Positions 33,315 through 45,765 of a stretch of 64,000 bases of DNA are shown piece after piece (position 1 is the stretch's first letter; each line of letters begins with the position of its first letter). The stretch is from positions 81,450,849-81,514,848 of the forward strand of contig CM042029.1 of the NCBI GenBank assembly GCA_023525975.1, read 5' to 3'. The notes under the pieces are model-generated. The model saw only the letters and a list, made by a program, of their open reading frames with translations, ran no database searches and was not told where the DNA came from. Origin of the DNA: Smallanthus sonchifolius. Taxonomy: Eukaryota > Streptophyta > Magnoliopsida > Asterales > Asteraceae. The position numbers and the translations under genes were made by a program.

Positions 33315-34711
33315 TGAAGGGGTTTAAGATATCAAAACCCTATATAAGAACTAAACGAACCGGATCTCCGGTTTAAGGGGTTTAGGCTATTAAAACCCAA
33401 TGTAAGAACCAAACGAACCGGATCTCCGGTTTAAGGGGTTTAGGATATTAAAACCCAATGTAAGAACCAAACGAACCGGATCTCCGGTTTAAGTGGTTTA
33501 AGATATTAAAACCCAATATAAGAAACAAACGAACCGGATCTCTGGTTTAGGGACTTGAAGGGGATTAAGCAATCAAATGAACGATGGCAAACCTGCCGCG
33601 GCTGAGAGCCACCGGCCGCGGCTCACCAAGACCTGTGACCATCATCATGGCCACCTGCCGCGGCTGAGAAGCTTATGAATAGACGATCAGACCTGAGACC
33701 CACCAATGGAGCCACCTGCCGCGGCTGAGAGCCTGCCGCGGCTGAGAGTGTGCCGAACCATCAAAGCATACCCGTACATCGCTGAAGGTGTGCCGCGGCT
33801 GAAGGCATGCCACGGCTGAGAACCTGGCGCTACGGTTAAGAATCCTCCTCAGGAAAATCGAGTTTCTAAAGATGACGGCTATAAGTAAAAAACAAGGACG
33901 GAGCCAAAACCCAACCCCAGCCACGGCTGAGGCCGTGCCGCGGCTCAAAGGGATCCTGACCGAAAGATGGACTCGTTTGACAACGGACGACAGCTCCCAC
34001 TCAACACTTAGAAAATATCAAAGAAGTTGCGAGGGAAATAATCTCATACCAGAAAATAATACTAAATAACTAAGATAAAGTCCCATTGGGCATAAGAGTC
34101 AACTATAAAGACAACACCAATGGGGAAACCTGAACCCATGATAGAAAGAGGTCAGGTAAGAACCAGTAACACAAAAAGGGAAGTCAGCTAACAAGACAAG
34201 ATATGTCAGGAACAGAACCTGTGTACAAGGAACACGGGTCAACTATATAGACAAAGGTAACTAAACACACCCTGAACTCTCTAAGCACGAAAGAGGAAAT
34301 AACAGTCATATTAGCAGAAGCAGGGAAAGATGTTTGACTGCAGACAACCTATAATAGACATTCAGTCCAAACATCTTGACCATGGATACCTTATAAATAG
34401 TCTGGCCGATTTCAAAGGATGACTCATGTTTTAACTCACAAATTCACAATATCATAATTTACTTATCTCTTCTTTCTCATCTTTTTACCTTCCACTACAC
34501 ACGTACTTATTCTCACGCCGGAGGGTGGTCACGGGGAGAAAACTCCTACTCGTGGCGAGGCTCACGGTGTTTCCTATTTTGCAGATCACCCTTTCAAGAC
34601 CAGGAGATCCCGTCCGTTCTTCCAAACCCAAGTCCAGAAGTTCCAGCTTAACTTGTTCATCCAGCACTGCTTCAAGACCTCCACCCCTAGGTGGTAAGTT
34701 TTGTAGCAACA
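33315..34711 (+). repeat. 3' LTR of the Tat element
   Basis: It is 1,397 bp and a near-identical copy of 16642-18041. Differences noted: loss of three bases in CTTCTACTC near 34545, and single changes near 34262 (T to C), 34604 (C to A) and 34627 (G to A). It repeats the four 58-60-bp units (33315-33549) and the CCGCGGCTGAG block. Confidence 0.92.
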
Positions 34712-34716
34712 TAACT

Positions 34717-34883
34717 CTAATTGTAAACCAATACAACGCTTCAGACATAATTTCAGTTTTTATTTTTCCCTTTTAACACAAAAAACCCTTGACTATACAA
34801 ACTTACATAACTGACTCTAAATACAACTTTATACTAATTACATACTTGACCCGTTAACTTGGATATGACAATTAAGGCTAACA
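34717..34883 (-). repeat. Old LTR, part 2
   Basis: This continues the LTR interrupted at 16641 and is homologous to 14850-15010 (AATTTCAGTTT, CTTGACTATACAAACTTACA, GGCTAACA). It ends with CA at 34883. No target duplication for this older element could be recognised. Confidence 0.7.
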
Positions 34884-36480
34884 AAATTAGCTTAAGTAAA
34901 ACAAAATGAACTGCTTTGCAAATCATGGTGTTAAATTGTACAGTAATTTATTCTTCGTGTGACGTTGATTTGAATGTTGAGGTGATCAAATTCACACATA
35001 CATAAGGAAGAATGTCGCTACATCCAAATCCAGGTCGGGTCTTGTTGCTAAGTTGGTATGGGTTCTAGCATTCCCGAGTTTGAACGTAAGCTGCAACAAC
35101 AAAGGAGATCTATGTTAGAGGGCCCGTGAGGGTTAGCCCCGAGGGCACTCCGACGCTCAAGTCAGTTATTTATATAAAGATGAACATATCAAACATGGAT
35201 ATCATGAATAAATATAAATATTAGAGAGAATGATGATAAGAAGTTAGAAATGAGAGAGATGGACTTTCTAGAGAAAAGGAAGTGTGAAGGGATGTCTTGA
35301 GGGAGCATCATATGAGAGAGTTGAGTATTCAATCTAAGTCCCTTACCTTGCTGGGGTATGCTCTATTTATAATTGAGAGAGTTGTCTTTTGACCCTAAGT
35401 GTTTAATTTTGGTGACTATCAGACCCCTAGTTATCTGGTCCCTGACTCGTTCTTGCTGAGATTCCTCTTTAAGTGTGAAATATGTTGATATAGGGTTGTT
35501 ATAGGTTTCTGGCCTAATCTCCCTCCTGATAAGTATTGACATGTCCTTTTGTTTTGAGGCAAAAAGGGGATAACATTATTAACTTCTGAGGATCTGACTC
35601 TTTCCTCTTTTGTTAATGTTTTGGCGCATAGTCTCTTTCATGGGAAAACCGTTGCTTTCTTGGGATAGTGTGTGTATTGCCAGGCCTTAAGTATCTTGGG
35701 CCCTTTGGTTTTGTTAGGCTAAACCCTTATTGAGCTTGACCTTTATCTTGACCTTATACTTTTGGCCTGGAACCTACCTACGTCATCAAAAAAGTATCGG
35801 ACAATCAAAACACACACATACATATAACATGCCTACTGTATGTATTCGAATGATGATGACCTAATGAAGATGATGAATTGTACTCGCTAGTTCACGCCGT
35901 TTGGTATTGAATGATGATGATGACCAAATGTACTGTATTAGGTTTTTTTAGAATATACGTTGTGTGGGATCTGTGGTATACGGGCTTATCGGGGTTTTTG
36001 TGTATCATCGGGCTTATCGGGGTTTTTGTGTATCATCGGGCTTTGACCGACCCATGACCGAAACCGATAAAGGAGGTGTCTATTATATGCTTACGTTAGG
36101 TTATATAAAAGCATGATATATAAACTAATCAACATATAATGCAAATAAATAAGATACACAAGATGTGTCGATTATATTTTTGAAAACTGACATAAATGTG
36201 ACCTGATGTTAGAGAGTACACAACTAAACAATGGCGTAACCATGATTTTTTAGTCGGATAGAACTGAAGGGTCTAACTCATGGTTTTATATATAAAAAAA
36301 TGAATAAATTATGATGACAGGAGGGTCTATGGACCCTCTTGACCCCCTGGTTCTGCCGCTGCAACTAAGCACATATAGGTCATTCTACATTTTAACAATG
36401 TTCAAGTTTTACGTAAAAATAAATATATTTATTAAATATAGATATCATACATGTCACTTAAGACAATGGTGTACCGAAAA
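34884..36480. other. Repeat-derived spacer, no gene seen
   Basis: A GC-rich stretch at 35110-35165 (GGGTTAGCCCCGAGGGCACT, then CCGACGCTCAAGTCAGT) and CTTTATCTTGACCTTATAC near 35745 resemble wording of plant LTRs, so part of 35100-35800 may be a solo LTR. I could not set its ends. A 28-bp unit (GGGCTTATCGGGG...) occurs twice at 35982-36037. The rest is AT-rich. Confidence 0.4.
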
Positions 36481-36504
36481 CATCCTGAAAACTTAAGGAT
36501 TTCC

Positions 36505-39500
36505 TCAAACTCCAGTTATTCGGCCTGTTATGTTTGTCGATGACACGTGGACCGTACGGTGATCACGACAAAGCTTTCCATTGCATTTGCCTTTAATCTT
36601 GGACACGATCTTAGCAAACACTTCCTCCCTTTGGGGGCGGTTTGCATATGTTATCCAAAGTGAAAGACTCAGCGCTACTCCTACAGAAATTAGAGCTAAA
36701 CTGGCGTTTACCATCAGCAGGCGGTGTTGCAGCCGCGGACAGTGGTTGGAGGTGATGGTTGTGAAAGTTTCCCGAACAAAATTGCAGTCCTGGAAGCTAA
36801 GTAACGGCGGTGTGTAGTGTTGGAGGGCATAACTTATGTTTACTGCTCCTATTAGTTGCTGGTACATGTCGGGGGTCAATCTTCCGGTGGTGGTGCATAA
36901 TCCTGATTCGGAGATTGTACATGTATAGTTCTGCCATACCTACAAATCATAGTTGGATTGAGGACATGGGTAGGTATTTCAACTTTGACTTTTGAGGTCA
37001 AAGTAACTAACTACATATTTCAATGTTCTGTGTAATTTGTATGAAGTTTTAGAAAATTTAAACAAGTGGTCGATTCATGGAGTAATAAATGTTTTGACTA
37101 GCTATTGAACAGGCCACACTAACCAGTAAGACCGGACTCAAAAAGCAGTTAACGTTATAACTAATTTTAGAAAATATTTATATATTATAGTGGACTGTTA
37201 TGTTGTTTATATTTTAAAAAAATAAAGAGCTAATTACACGAATCGTCCCTGTGATATGGTCAAATTATGGATTTGGTCCATATTATGGATTTTGTGGGGA
37301 CTGTGAAAGGACCAAATTCATAATATGGCCAAATCACATGCACCATCCGTGTGTTTAACTCAAAAATAAAATAAATATATTGTTTTAAGAAAAATAAAAT
37401 AATGGAGATATTTTTTTTGAAGGAAGGGTATTTGATTCAGTTACCTATGGACAAACAAATGTATATGCTATGCAGTGTTTTCAGAACCGGGTCGGACCGA
37501 GAACCGGACGCATAACTGGTCCGATCGTGTGTAGTTGAACCAGTTAGACCGGATTTCAAAATTTTTAAATTTTTTTATTCTTTTGTTCCTTCAAAATCTT
37601 ATTTTCTGATTAATTTAGTATTCCAAGTTAGAGATTTTATTTATTTAAGCATGTATATGACATTCAAATTGAAAATTTACATCAAAACAAAAAAATATTT
37701 TATATTTTCTATCTATATACAAATTTATAATTTTTATATTATGAAGTCATCTGGTTCTTGAATACAATCCGGTTGGTTCGACCAGTAGACCTCTAAGGTG
37801 GCCGATTTGTTGTCCGGTCCGGTTCTGAAAACATTGATGGTGTGTGTGAAGTTCAAATCTTATAATCTAAAAAGAAAATATTTTCGTAATTTGTTTTACT
37901 CAAAACTGGTTCAACCGATGAACCGGTTCAGCCACCACGTAAAAAAATCAGGCGGTCCAACGAGTGCTCATTCAAGCCATGTGAACCTAACCACCTAGGG
38001 GTCCGATTCTTGGTCCAACCGGTTCGATAGGCCGGTCCAGTTTTTAACAACAATGGGCTTAATTTACGCCATTCATTCTTGAAGACGAAAACTTGTCAAT
38101 TTGACCTGAAAAGTCAACGTACCAGAGATGCGTTTGACATTGAGACCTCTTCAGACGAACAATTTCGTTCTTGGAGTTGCGAGTCATAGGGAGAGCAAAC
38201 GTACGGCATTAAAGGGCCCGATTGGTTATAATAATTAGTGTTCCCCAATGGCACCCCATATGAATTTGCATACGACCCTATGAACCCGTTGACTATATTT
38301 CCCAGGTCGTTGATCACCTGTTTACTTTTATATAAAGTCTGGTTCGTGGTCCTCTGGTCAACACAAGGAAGGATATTGCTAAGGGCAGTTTCAGCATTCT
38401 GGTGATCCACCCACTGTTCCATAGCCAGACACGTGTCAAAGACCGCACTGCAAATTTAGTTTTTTGGTCAAACCGATAACTTTTCAAATATGAAATTCGC
38501 TATAAACTTTCAAATTTAGCATCAAGATTCGAAATGCATAACTAAAGATTTATCTTACTTGTTGAGGATTACAAAAACCCCACACAGAATGGATGTAACC
38601 ACAACAAGCAACCATCCACCAATAATGAATCTGCAAAAATATAACTTTTACCATGAAAAACAAACTATGACCCGTAAAACAGCCGAAAGCTCTAACGGTT
38701 TCGATGGGATCATCATCTATTTACATTCATTTAATAAACGAATGCATACGAACAAAATCTTTCATTCACTTAACGTAAACAAACGATAATGAACACATCT
38801 CCTGTTCATTTATGTTATTCTTTTAGGTTCGTTTATGTTCATTTGTAAAGGTTTGTTTATGTTCGTTTAAATATTCATTCAAATTTCTTTATTAGTTATT
38901 ACTTATTGAAATAATCTAATGGTATTTATACTTTAATTTGGATATTGTTGTATATTAGTTTGTGCTTGTTTATGTTGTTTGTGTTCGTTTATGTTCATTT
39001 ATGCAAGTTTAGAATATTGATGAACGCACGTAAATGAGCACGAACATGTTCATTCTTTTATGGACGAACACGAACAAGAAATTCCGTTCATTTAAGTGTC
39101 CGTGCTCCTTCCTTTGTTTGGTTAATGTTAAACGAACGAACATGCACAAGCCTTTGTTCGGTTCATTTACAGGCTTAATCACACCCCAAGAACATGAAAG
39201 AAGAGCTTACATGTGGATTGCGTTACGGTGACCAAGAATCGACAGATCTGCACCAAAAAAATAATAATAATAATAAGAAAAGAAAAAAAAACCTAAGAAA
39301 TGTAATTCATGATTTGGTAAAACAAGTTAACAGATGAAATGAAACTTTTATGAACACTTACAAAGGCCTAAAACAGAAACTAGAAGCATTACTATCGCAA
39401 CAGTAATCATTGATGATCTCCTGAAAAAGAAAACAAATAAAAAGTGTTTATTTTAAATCTTGGAACTTCATAACCGAACTAAAAGAAACATGTTCATAAT

Positions 39501-42438
39501 GTGTGATCATACACAGCATCGAAGACGGTTCTTATTTTTCGTGAAGTTTGATGTGTTTTTCGGCCCAATGTATTTGATGCTGAATTTAAGTCGATATTTA
39601 ACTTGTCAATACTGTCTTTAACATCTGAAGGAAGATAAAACTGTGCCACATTGACGGTTTTTGCTAGTGATAAATATCCCGTGACATTAATCAGTGTCTG
39701 AACGGTGTAATCTGATTGGTCAACAACATAATTTAACGTGTTCATTGCTTCACCATGGAACTCATCCTGCCCTACCGAAAGAAGAATGCATCCAGTCCTG
39801 AGAAAAAAACCATATTTCTTAGTTGAATTACAAAAATCATTAAGATTGCGTCTTTCTTTAACTTTCAATGTCAAACTTGACGTTAACAAAATGAATAGAC
39901 CTTATTTATTCTTCAATAGTTTTTACCATGGGTGAGCATGGGTTGGGTCGGTTGGGTTATGGCTAAAATCATACCCATAACTGATGTTTCGTTTTTAAAT
40001 TTTCATAACCGATTGATTTCGGTCACAAAAGGGTTCTGTTAATTCGGTTAACCACCGACTTTGAACGTGAGTGAGTGGATTTAAGTAAATTTCAATTGTA
40101 ATTATATCTTGTTTCAAATAAAATATTAGCAATCTTTTTAGTTTATACAGAAGAAGTACATAAGATCGCGAAGCGACCGCCCCCTCCCCAAGCCTGCGCA
40201 AATACGGGAGCTAAGTCAAGCACCGGGTACGCCCTTTAGAAGAATAAGCGACAACTAATATGCCATTTATAAATAAATTGATAATAAAACTTTTCCTACA
40301 TATAACATGTTATTTATAAAATATATGAAGGTTTTTATATCGGTTCAATTAATTCAGATATTTATACACATATAACCATAACCTAACAATAAAAATGGTT
40401 ATCAAAAAAATCATAACCAAACCATTGATCTGTCAATCAGTTTAGTTACTTGAGTTCATTTTTTTTCTGTTATGGATCAGTTATTCTGTTTTCTTATCAT
40501 CCCTAGTTTTCACACCGATTCTTTTTGTACTTATTTTACTTTGGCAGTTAGTGTGTTTGACTTGGAAGTCCAAGTAGTACAATGGTCATTTTATATTGTG
40601 TTTTCGGTTAAATATGAGATTTGAGATACTTGGTAAATATGAGATTTGAGATACTTACGCTGCAGCACATGTGAAAATAACAAGTAAAATTAAGCATGTC
40701 ATCTGGGAAAATCGGGAATCTATGCCTTTGATATTCAATCTCCATCCACAAAAGTGATGTATGATCATGGCTAAGCCGAAGAACACAAACCATAAGATGG
40801 CTAGAATAAAAGCAGCAGCCCCTGTAAATCCTACAGACTGTAGACAATGTCATTAACAAGTTTCAATTAAAAAGGGTGAAAACTAAAATAAGTTACATCA
40901 GAAAGACAGAAAAACTAAAGGATCATGTTTTTAAGAACTCATATGGAAGGAGAAGACATACATTTTATCCATGATTTTGAGGGCTTTGCCTTAAAGATTT
41001 CTATAGTATGCATACCAGCATACAAATACATTTGTAGTTCACAGAATACAAGTATATTGAATTCAGATCAAATCAATTCAAGTAGCTAAGTAGCCAACTT
41101 ACAGAATAAAATGACTAATTTGCTTACTTGTTGGATCGGTTTTGATACATGATTAAGAGTGTAAACGAGCCGAGCTGGCCGTGAGCTACTCGAGAGTGGC
41201 TCGCTAAAAGCTCGAATTGAGCCAATCTTAAACGATGTCGAGTTGTGCTCGAGCCTATATTGGAGCTCATTTAATAAACGAGCTTGAGCAGGAGCTTCAC
41301 ATATCGAGGTTATATAGGCTCATGAGCCCAAACGAGTCTATTATTAATAACTTTATTCAAGATATTGAATGTATATATTTACATAATAATAATATTATGT
41401 ATAAAATTATGATAAAAAATAAAGAAATAATACGTAATTATGTACTATGTTATATATAAGAATTATAATTATAAATATATACAAATATAATTATAATTAT
41501 ACAAATAAAATAATTAAATAATTAATAAATAACAAACGAGCCGAGCCCCAGCCTTGCTCGAGCTTGGGCGAGTTGCTCGACTCATTTACATCCTTAACAC
41601 GATATGCTCCAGTAATAGACTTAATTAAAACAAAAGGGGGTGTTTTGGCATGCATTTATTGGAATGTATGGTTTCTAGCATTGAGCTCAATACTAGAAAC
41701 CCTATTCTGATATACATTCCAATAGTATTTACATTGAATATTGCAACTTGAAGTTAGCAATCATCAGTTTTGAACTTTGTTTATGATTTTCTAATTATTT
41801 AAACTCAAAACATCACATCATGATGATTAGGTAGATAAATATGATATTAAAAAACTATCCCTATCTTCTTAATCACAAAGCATGGATCATCCAGATTGAA
41901 CAAAGAAAGCTTACTGCCCAATAATGCTTATCAGTAATGTCCCATCCACCATGATATCGCCTGAACCGGCTAAGAACATCGGGCCTGTTTGTTCTTGACC
42001 CTGCCAACACAAGTGCACCAGATGGTTCACTAGCTGGACCAGGGGCATCAGCTGGTGAACTCAACATCCCATTCCTCCAGTGGCCCAAGTTATCTTCCCC
42101 TACAACCATATTTATATAAATTCATACAACTTTCAACATATTGTACATCAACAACTCAAAAATCCATCAGAACAATTTAATAGTCAAATTAAGAGCAATT
42201 TCAAGTCAAATCACACAAAATCCCCAATTTGTATTAAAAAATTGCTATAGAACATCAATTTGACTCAATGCTCATAAAATTAACAATAAATAAGCATTGA
42301 TTAACTGATATACAGATTAAAGTTCACGAATGCAATACCTAAGATAGATTTGACTTGATCGTTTCGGTGTGAAGTGAGAGCTGAAGCACAGAAGCTGAAA
42401 ATGAAGACGAACAATGAAAAAAGGTGTTTCTTCTCCAT
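36505..42438 (-). CDS. Multi-pass membrane protein, DDB_G0292058/PTHR31414-like family, nine exons
   Basis: Exons on the minus strand: 42438-42339, 42099-41915, 40837-40659, 39797-39513, 39420-39362, 39247-39211, 38630-38559, 38447-38123, 36939-36505. All introns are GT-AG, phases agree, and the total is 1,677 nt (558 residues plus stop). The product has a signal peptide (MEKKHLFSLFVFIFSFCASA), then TNRPDVLSRFRRYHGGWDITDKHYWASVGFTGAA and about five further hydrophobic helices (near 98-121, 144-165, 254-275, 283-304, 488-513). A large extracellular-type loop lies between the fourth and fifth, with several Cys and N-x-S/T sites. The layout recalls tweety-like proteins. Plant relatives (for example At2g12400, from memory) are annotated only as transmembrane proteins. 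Function is unknown. Start chosen because it gives a clean signal peptide and a good first splice. Confidence 0.88.
37227..37361. mobile_element. MULE-type MITE in intron 8 (135 bp)
   Basis: The ends are GAGCTAATTACACGAATCGT and, inverted, CCGTGTGTTTAACTC. A perfect 9-bp duplication AAAAATAAA flanks it (37218-37226 and 37362-37370). The ends match the larger elements at 43991-45194 and 57711-59088. Confidence 0.8.
37478..38055. mobile_element. Composite MITE cluster in intron 8 (CCGGTTC-rich)
   Basis: TGTTTTCAGAACCGG at 37478 is repeated inverted near 37815-37831, defining an inner unit of about 350 bp. The outer segment continues to CCGGTCCAGTTTTTAACAAC near 38050, again with GAACCGGTTC words. 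It looks like two related hAT-like MITEs nested or abutted. Target duplications were not resolved. Confidence 0.55.
38700..39190. repeat. MITE-like repeat in intron 6 (GTTCGTTTATGTTC words)
   Basis: Many copies of GTTCGTTTATGTTCATTT and its complement form a partly self-complementary segment, ending TTCGGTTCATTTACAGGCTT. Such text is typical of small hAT-like MITEs. Ends were not fixed. Confidence 0.45.
41150..41603. mobile_element. MITE in intron 2 (GAGCCGAGC-ended)
   Basis: Left end AAGAGTGTAAACGAGCCGAGC and the reverse complement of the right end, AAGGATGTAAATGAGTCGAGC, agree at 17 of 21 positions. The interior is split between CGAGCTCG-rich ends and an AT-rich core. A TTA or TA duplication is possible but not certain. 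Confidence 0.65.
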
Positions 42439-42618
42439 TCTTCAGTTCCGGTTGATGATGGCGACAAAATAGAATCTCAGTCCGTATAAGACATCGGATG
42501 GTGATGAATTTCTGCCTGATTTTGCAGAAGAAAATCAGTAGCACATGGTGAAATGTTCTAATTAGCTGATCTATGCATATACATACATACAGACACTCGA
42601 TCGTCATACATGTTTGTG

Positions 42619-42626
42619 TATATATA
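42619..42626 (-). promoter_or_regulatory. Probable TATA box of the membrane-protein gene
   Basis: On the minus strand CTATATATACAC lies about 180 bases upstream of the ATG at 42438. It is preceded by a GA/CT-rich stretch (42626-42655) common in plant promoters. Confidence 0.45.
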
Positions 42627-42785
42627 GAGAGAGAAAGAGATCGAGAGAGAGAGATATGAGTGTGAGTGACACATGGGTTTGATTCGAGGTGAAAGGGGAA
42701 AAGGCGGGTGAGTAACCCTATTTTACCCGTTTATCAAAACACAAATTACATACAATAATATCATGTTTTCCTTTAATTATCTATG

Positions 42786-43139
42786 GAGTTAATTGTACAC
42801 AGAGTGGTTTGCGTAACGTAACAGGTTTAAGTGTTTAGGATTTAAAGTCACAAGTTAGGGTTTTATGTTTTCAGCTTTGTAACTTTTCTTAACTTGAGGG
42901 TGAAATAATCAAAATATTTTTTATTTAAAACTCTTGATGTCTAAACCTGTTACTTTTCGTAAAGAGTATTTTAGTTATTTTTTTCCCAAACTTAAAAAAA
43001 ACTAACGGAAGTTAGCCTTAATATCCAAACTCGTTACAAAATTGAAAGCATAAATTTTAAACATGTTACTTTAAATCCTAAACACATAAACTTGTTACTT
43101 TTCACAAACCACATGGACTATCTGAGAAATAATTCAATC
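42786..43139. mobile_element. MULE-type MITE with about 80-bp inverted ends
   Basis: GAGTTAATTGTACACAGAGTGG at the left, and GATTGAATTATTTCTCAGATAG read inward from the right, lead into matching arms (GTTTAGGATTTAAAGT in both). The ends are diverged and no target duplication is visible. It belongs with the GAGTTAATTACA family below. Confidence 0.6.
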
Positions 43140-43981
43140 TGAAAGTGAACATCAATGATTATTAAAGTATCCAGGATATCTTCAGTATATACAAACCCCG
43201 TTTTCTAACAATTATGCTAATGGGACTACCCTTGGCACAATAGTGAAAGTTATAAGTGTTACCGGTCAAATTGTCAGTATAGATTATTATCGACAAATGA
43301 GTCGTAGTTTGAATTATTAAAATTCAACTTGCCTTTTTTATTTCAGTTATGATAAATATGACGGTTATGTAACCACATAAACATTTGTATCGTTATTTTT
43401 TTTCACGCATTATGTATACGTGCACCATGTGATTTTGAGTTCTTATAGTTCTCTGATTAAAGTTAATTATATATTTAATGCTCCCTAAGATTGTGTAAAC
43501 TTGAAGATAGAAAAGAATTACTTTTAGTTTTTAAATAAGAATACTATTTATTGTCCAAAAAAATATTACAACATTTATTATTTATAGGTTTCCTTTTGAT
43601 AAAATTAAACAACTATTTCACAGGTGCGTTTAGGTATAGTCCACATGTTGACCCCAAAAATAGTTAGGTTATTAAAGAGATTAGTTAGCACCTTTTTAAT
43701 TTATGGGGTGGGGGATCTGGGGTGTATGGAGTTGGTGGACCACCGTTTAGATACTTAATTTTTTAAAAGTTTTATTATATTAAGATGTATTTTTATGTAA
43801 ATACGTATGTTTAGGAGGAGTTAAGTAAATAAGTTTGTCAATTTATCCTCTTAATATATTTTTAAAAGCTTATTTATGAAAACCAGAGAATCCAACAATA
43901 AAGACACATAAATCAAAGATAAGGACTCGCAACAAAATAGACACTTCATTAATGTTTGTTTTATTTGATAAATCTCTATCA
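43140..43981. other. AT-rich spacer, no gene seen
   Basis: Contains no frame, array or paired end that I can support. Confidence 0.5.
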
Positions 43982-43990
43982 CAAAATAAA

Positions 43991-45194
43991 GAGTTAATTA
44001 CAAGGATAGTCCCTGTGGTTTGTCAAAAGTAACAGGTTTAGGTACTAATGGTTTGAAGTAGCAAGTTTGGGTACTAACTTTCATTTTTGTAACACTATTA
44101 GGTACTAAGACTAACATTCATTAACCTTTGTGTTAGGTAAAATGACCAAATTACCCTTTAATTACTTAAGGGACCATTTATATAACTAACTCTATTTTAT
44201 GATAGGGATCATTTGTGTAATTTCCATAAAATATTAAATAAATAAACTTAAATCTAAATCATATTCTTCACACATAATCACAACAATGTCCAGTTTAAAT
44301 CCACGCCCTCTCATCTCTTTCTCTACCATCGTCATTGTGTAAGCCCTCAATTTTGAATTTCTGGGTTCTATGATCAAACACAAGACGTTAATTGCTACTG
44401 CACCTTCGACCTTACCCCTTTGTCACTAGAACTCACCATTTCAAAATCTCTCATGATTTGGCATTCGGTTCAAACAGAGAATAAATTAGCTTCACATACC
44501 TTGAAATCTTGCAATCGGTGGCTTCATATATGCAATGGTGTAGTCAACAATTTGGACACAACTCTGCAAATTTGAGAGAATAATGAGAACCATCATCGTT
44601 TGATAACCCAAAGAGTGTGTGACTCGATGGTGTAGTCACGACAATTGTTTGCGAAGAAAGTGTGGTCACGACAAAGGTTGTGCGATTCGATGGTTCACCA
44701 AGAGGCTGTGTGATTCAAGTAATGGGGAGAGAGAATCACGAGATGGTGAGAACGAGGGGGTTTTGGGATGGAGAGAAGAAGTCGATTATAAGATGGTGAA
44801 AGGAATCTGACACAGGAGACAGGTCTCAATCGCTGGAGTTCTTTCAGGGGCGGCGGCCGGAAATAAATGGGATAGGGAGATGCTATTGTTGCGGTGGTGG
44901 TGGAGGAGGTGTTTTTAGGTCAAATGAGGAAGATGAGAGAACAATGAACGGGTGGATTTTACATAAATGGTCCATGTTAATAATAACAGTTACATAGGTA
45001 GTCCCTGTTGCAAATAGTCAAAGGGTAAAAAAGTTATTTAACTCCAACTTAACAAAAAAATTAACGAATGTTAGTCTTAGTACCTAATAGTGTTACAAAA
45101 ATGAAAGTTAATATCTAAACTTGCTACTTCAAACCATTAGTACCTTAACTTGTTACTTTTGACAAACCACATGGATTATCCGTGTAATTAACTC
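43991..45194. mobile_element. MULE with about 165-bp terminal inverted repeats
   Basis: The left end GAGTTAATTACAAGGATAGT and the right end (inverted GAGTTAATTACACGGATAAT) continue as matching arms through GTAACAGGTTTAGGTACTAA and TGTTAGTCTTAGTACC. A perfect 9-bp duplication CAAAATAAA flanks it (43982-43990, 45195-45203). The 800-bp core (about 44220-44970) is GC-richer than the arms, has no transposase motif, and may be captured host DNA. A 63-codon frame at 44619-44810 is not recognisable. Confidence 0.85.
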
Positions 45195-45519
45195 CAAAAT
45201 AAAATAATCAAGATAAAAAGCATATCTATATAGTATGGAACCTTTTAATTTATATTTTGTTTGATTGATTATCAATATTATATTATTTAATTGACTATGG
45301 GTAATTATAAAATTACGATTTAAAACAAGTAGAGGAAAATATGATAATGATTAGATTATATTTTCTTTGTTAAGTTTCAATACTATTTTAAATATTTTTT
45401 ATTTACTTTTTGGATTTTTTTTGGTAATTTTAAGTAAATGTAAGGAGTGTTGAGATGCACTTCGAGCTTCTCGATTACCTTCTGGATTTGGGGTTCTTTG
45501 CGAGGCAATGGGGTTGTTA

Positions 45520-45765
45520 GAGCATTCTTAGCCCGTTCTTTATATTCTGTATCCTTATCATTATAATTACACTAAAAAACACTATTTTTTCTACCTTTTA
45601 TCTCTACTTTCTCTCTCCTTATCCTTATAATTATACTAAAAACCATTACTTTTATCCTTATATTTACAAAGACCTTATATCTTTTCTCTCTACTCCACTC
45701 ACAACCACTCCTTAAAATATACAAAACTCACTCACATAATTATACCAAACGGGTTGTGAATGCTC
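45520..45765 (+). mobile_element. Tourist-like (PIF/Harbinger) MITE, copy 2
   Basis: It begins GAGCATTC and ends GAATGCTC, flanked by the 3-bp duplication TTA on both sides (45517-45519, 45766-45768), the target preference of PIF/Harbinger elements. The interior repeats blocks such as TATCCTTATAATTA(T/C)ACTAAAAA. It has no coding sequence. Copy 1 is at 15810-16157. Confidence 0.8.

Larger units (their letters stand above)
16642..34711 (+). mobile_element. Tat-type LTR retrotransposon, gag-protease only, complete
   Basis: Two LTRs of 1,400 and 1,397 bp (16642-18041 and 33315-34711) begin TGAAGGGG and end TAGCAACA. A 5-bp target duplication, TAACT, flanks the whole (16637-16641 and 34712-34716). 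The internal order is primer-binding site, gag-protease frame, a 2.9-kb tandem array, polypurine tract and 3' LTR. Reverse transcriptase, RNase H and integrase are absent, so movement required enzymes from another element. A chromovirus (18708-28726) sits inside gag. Without it the element is about 8 kb. LTR differences seen by eye are a 3-bp gap and three substitutions, so insertion was recent. Confidence 0.92.

Noticed and set aside
40165..40240. GC-rich patch (GGGAGCTAAGTCAAGCACCG) resembling the 3' part of Au-type SINEs, in intron 3
   Set aside because: No box A or B, no tail and no duplication could be found, so it remains a possible fragment only.
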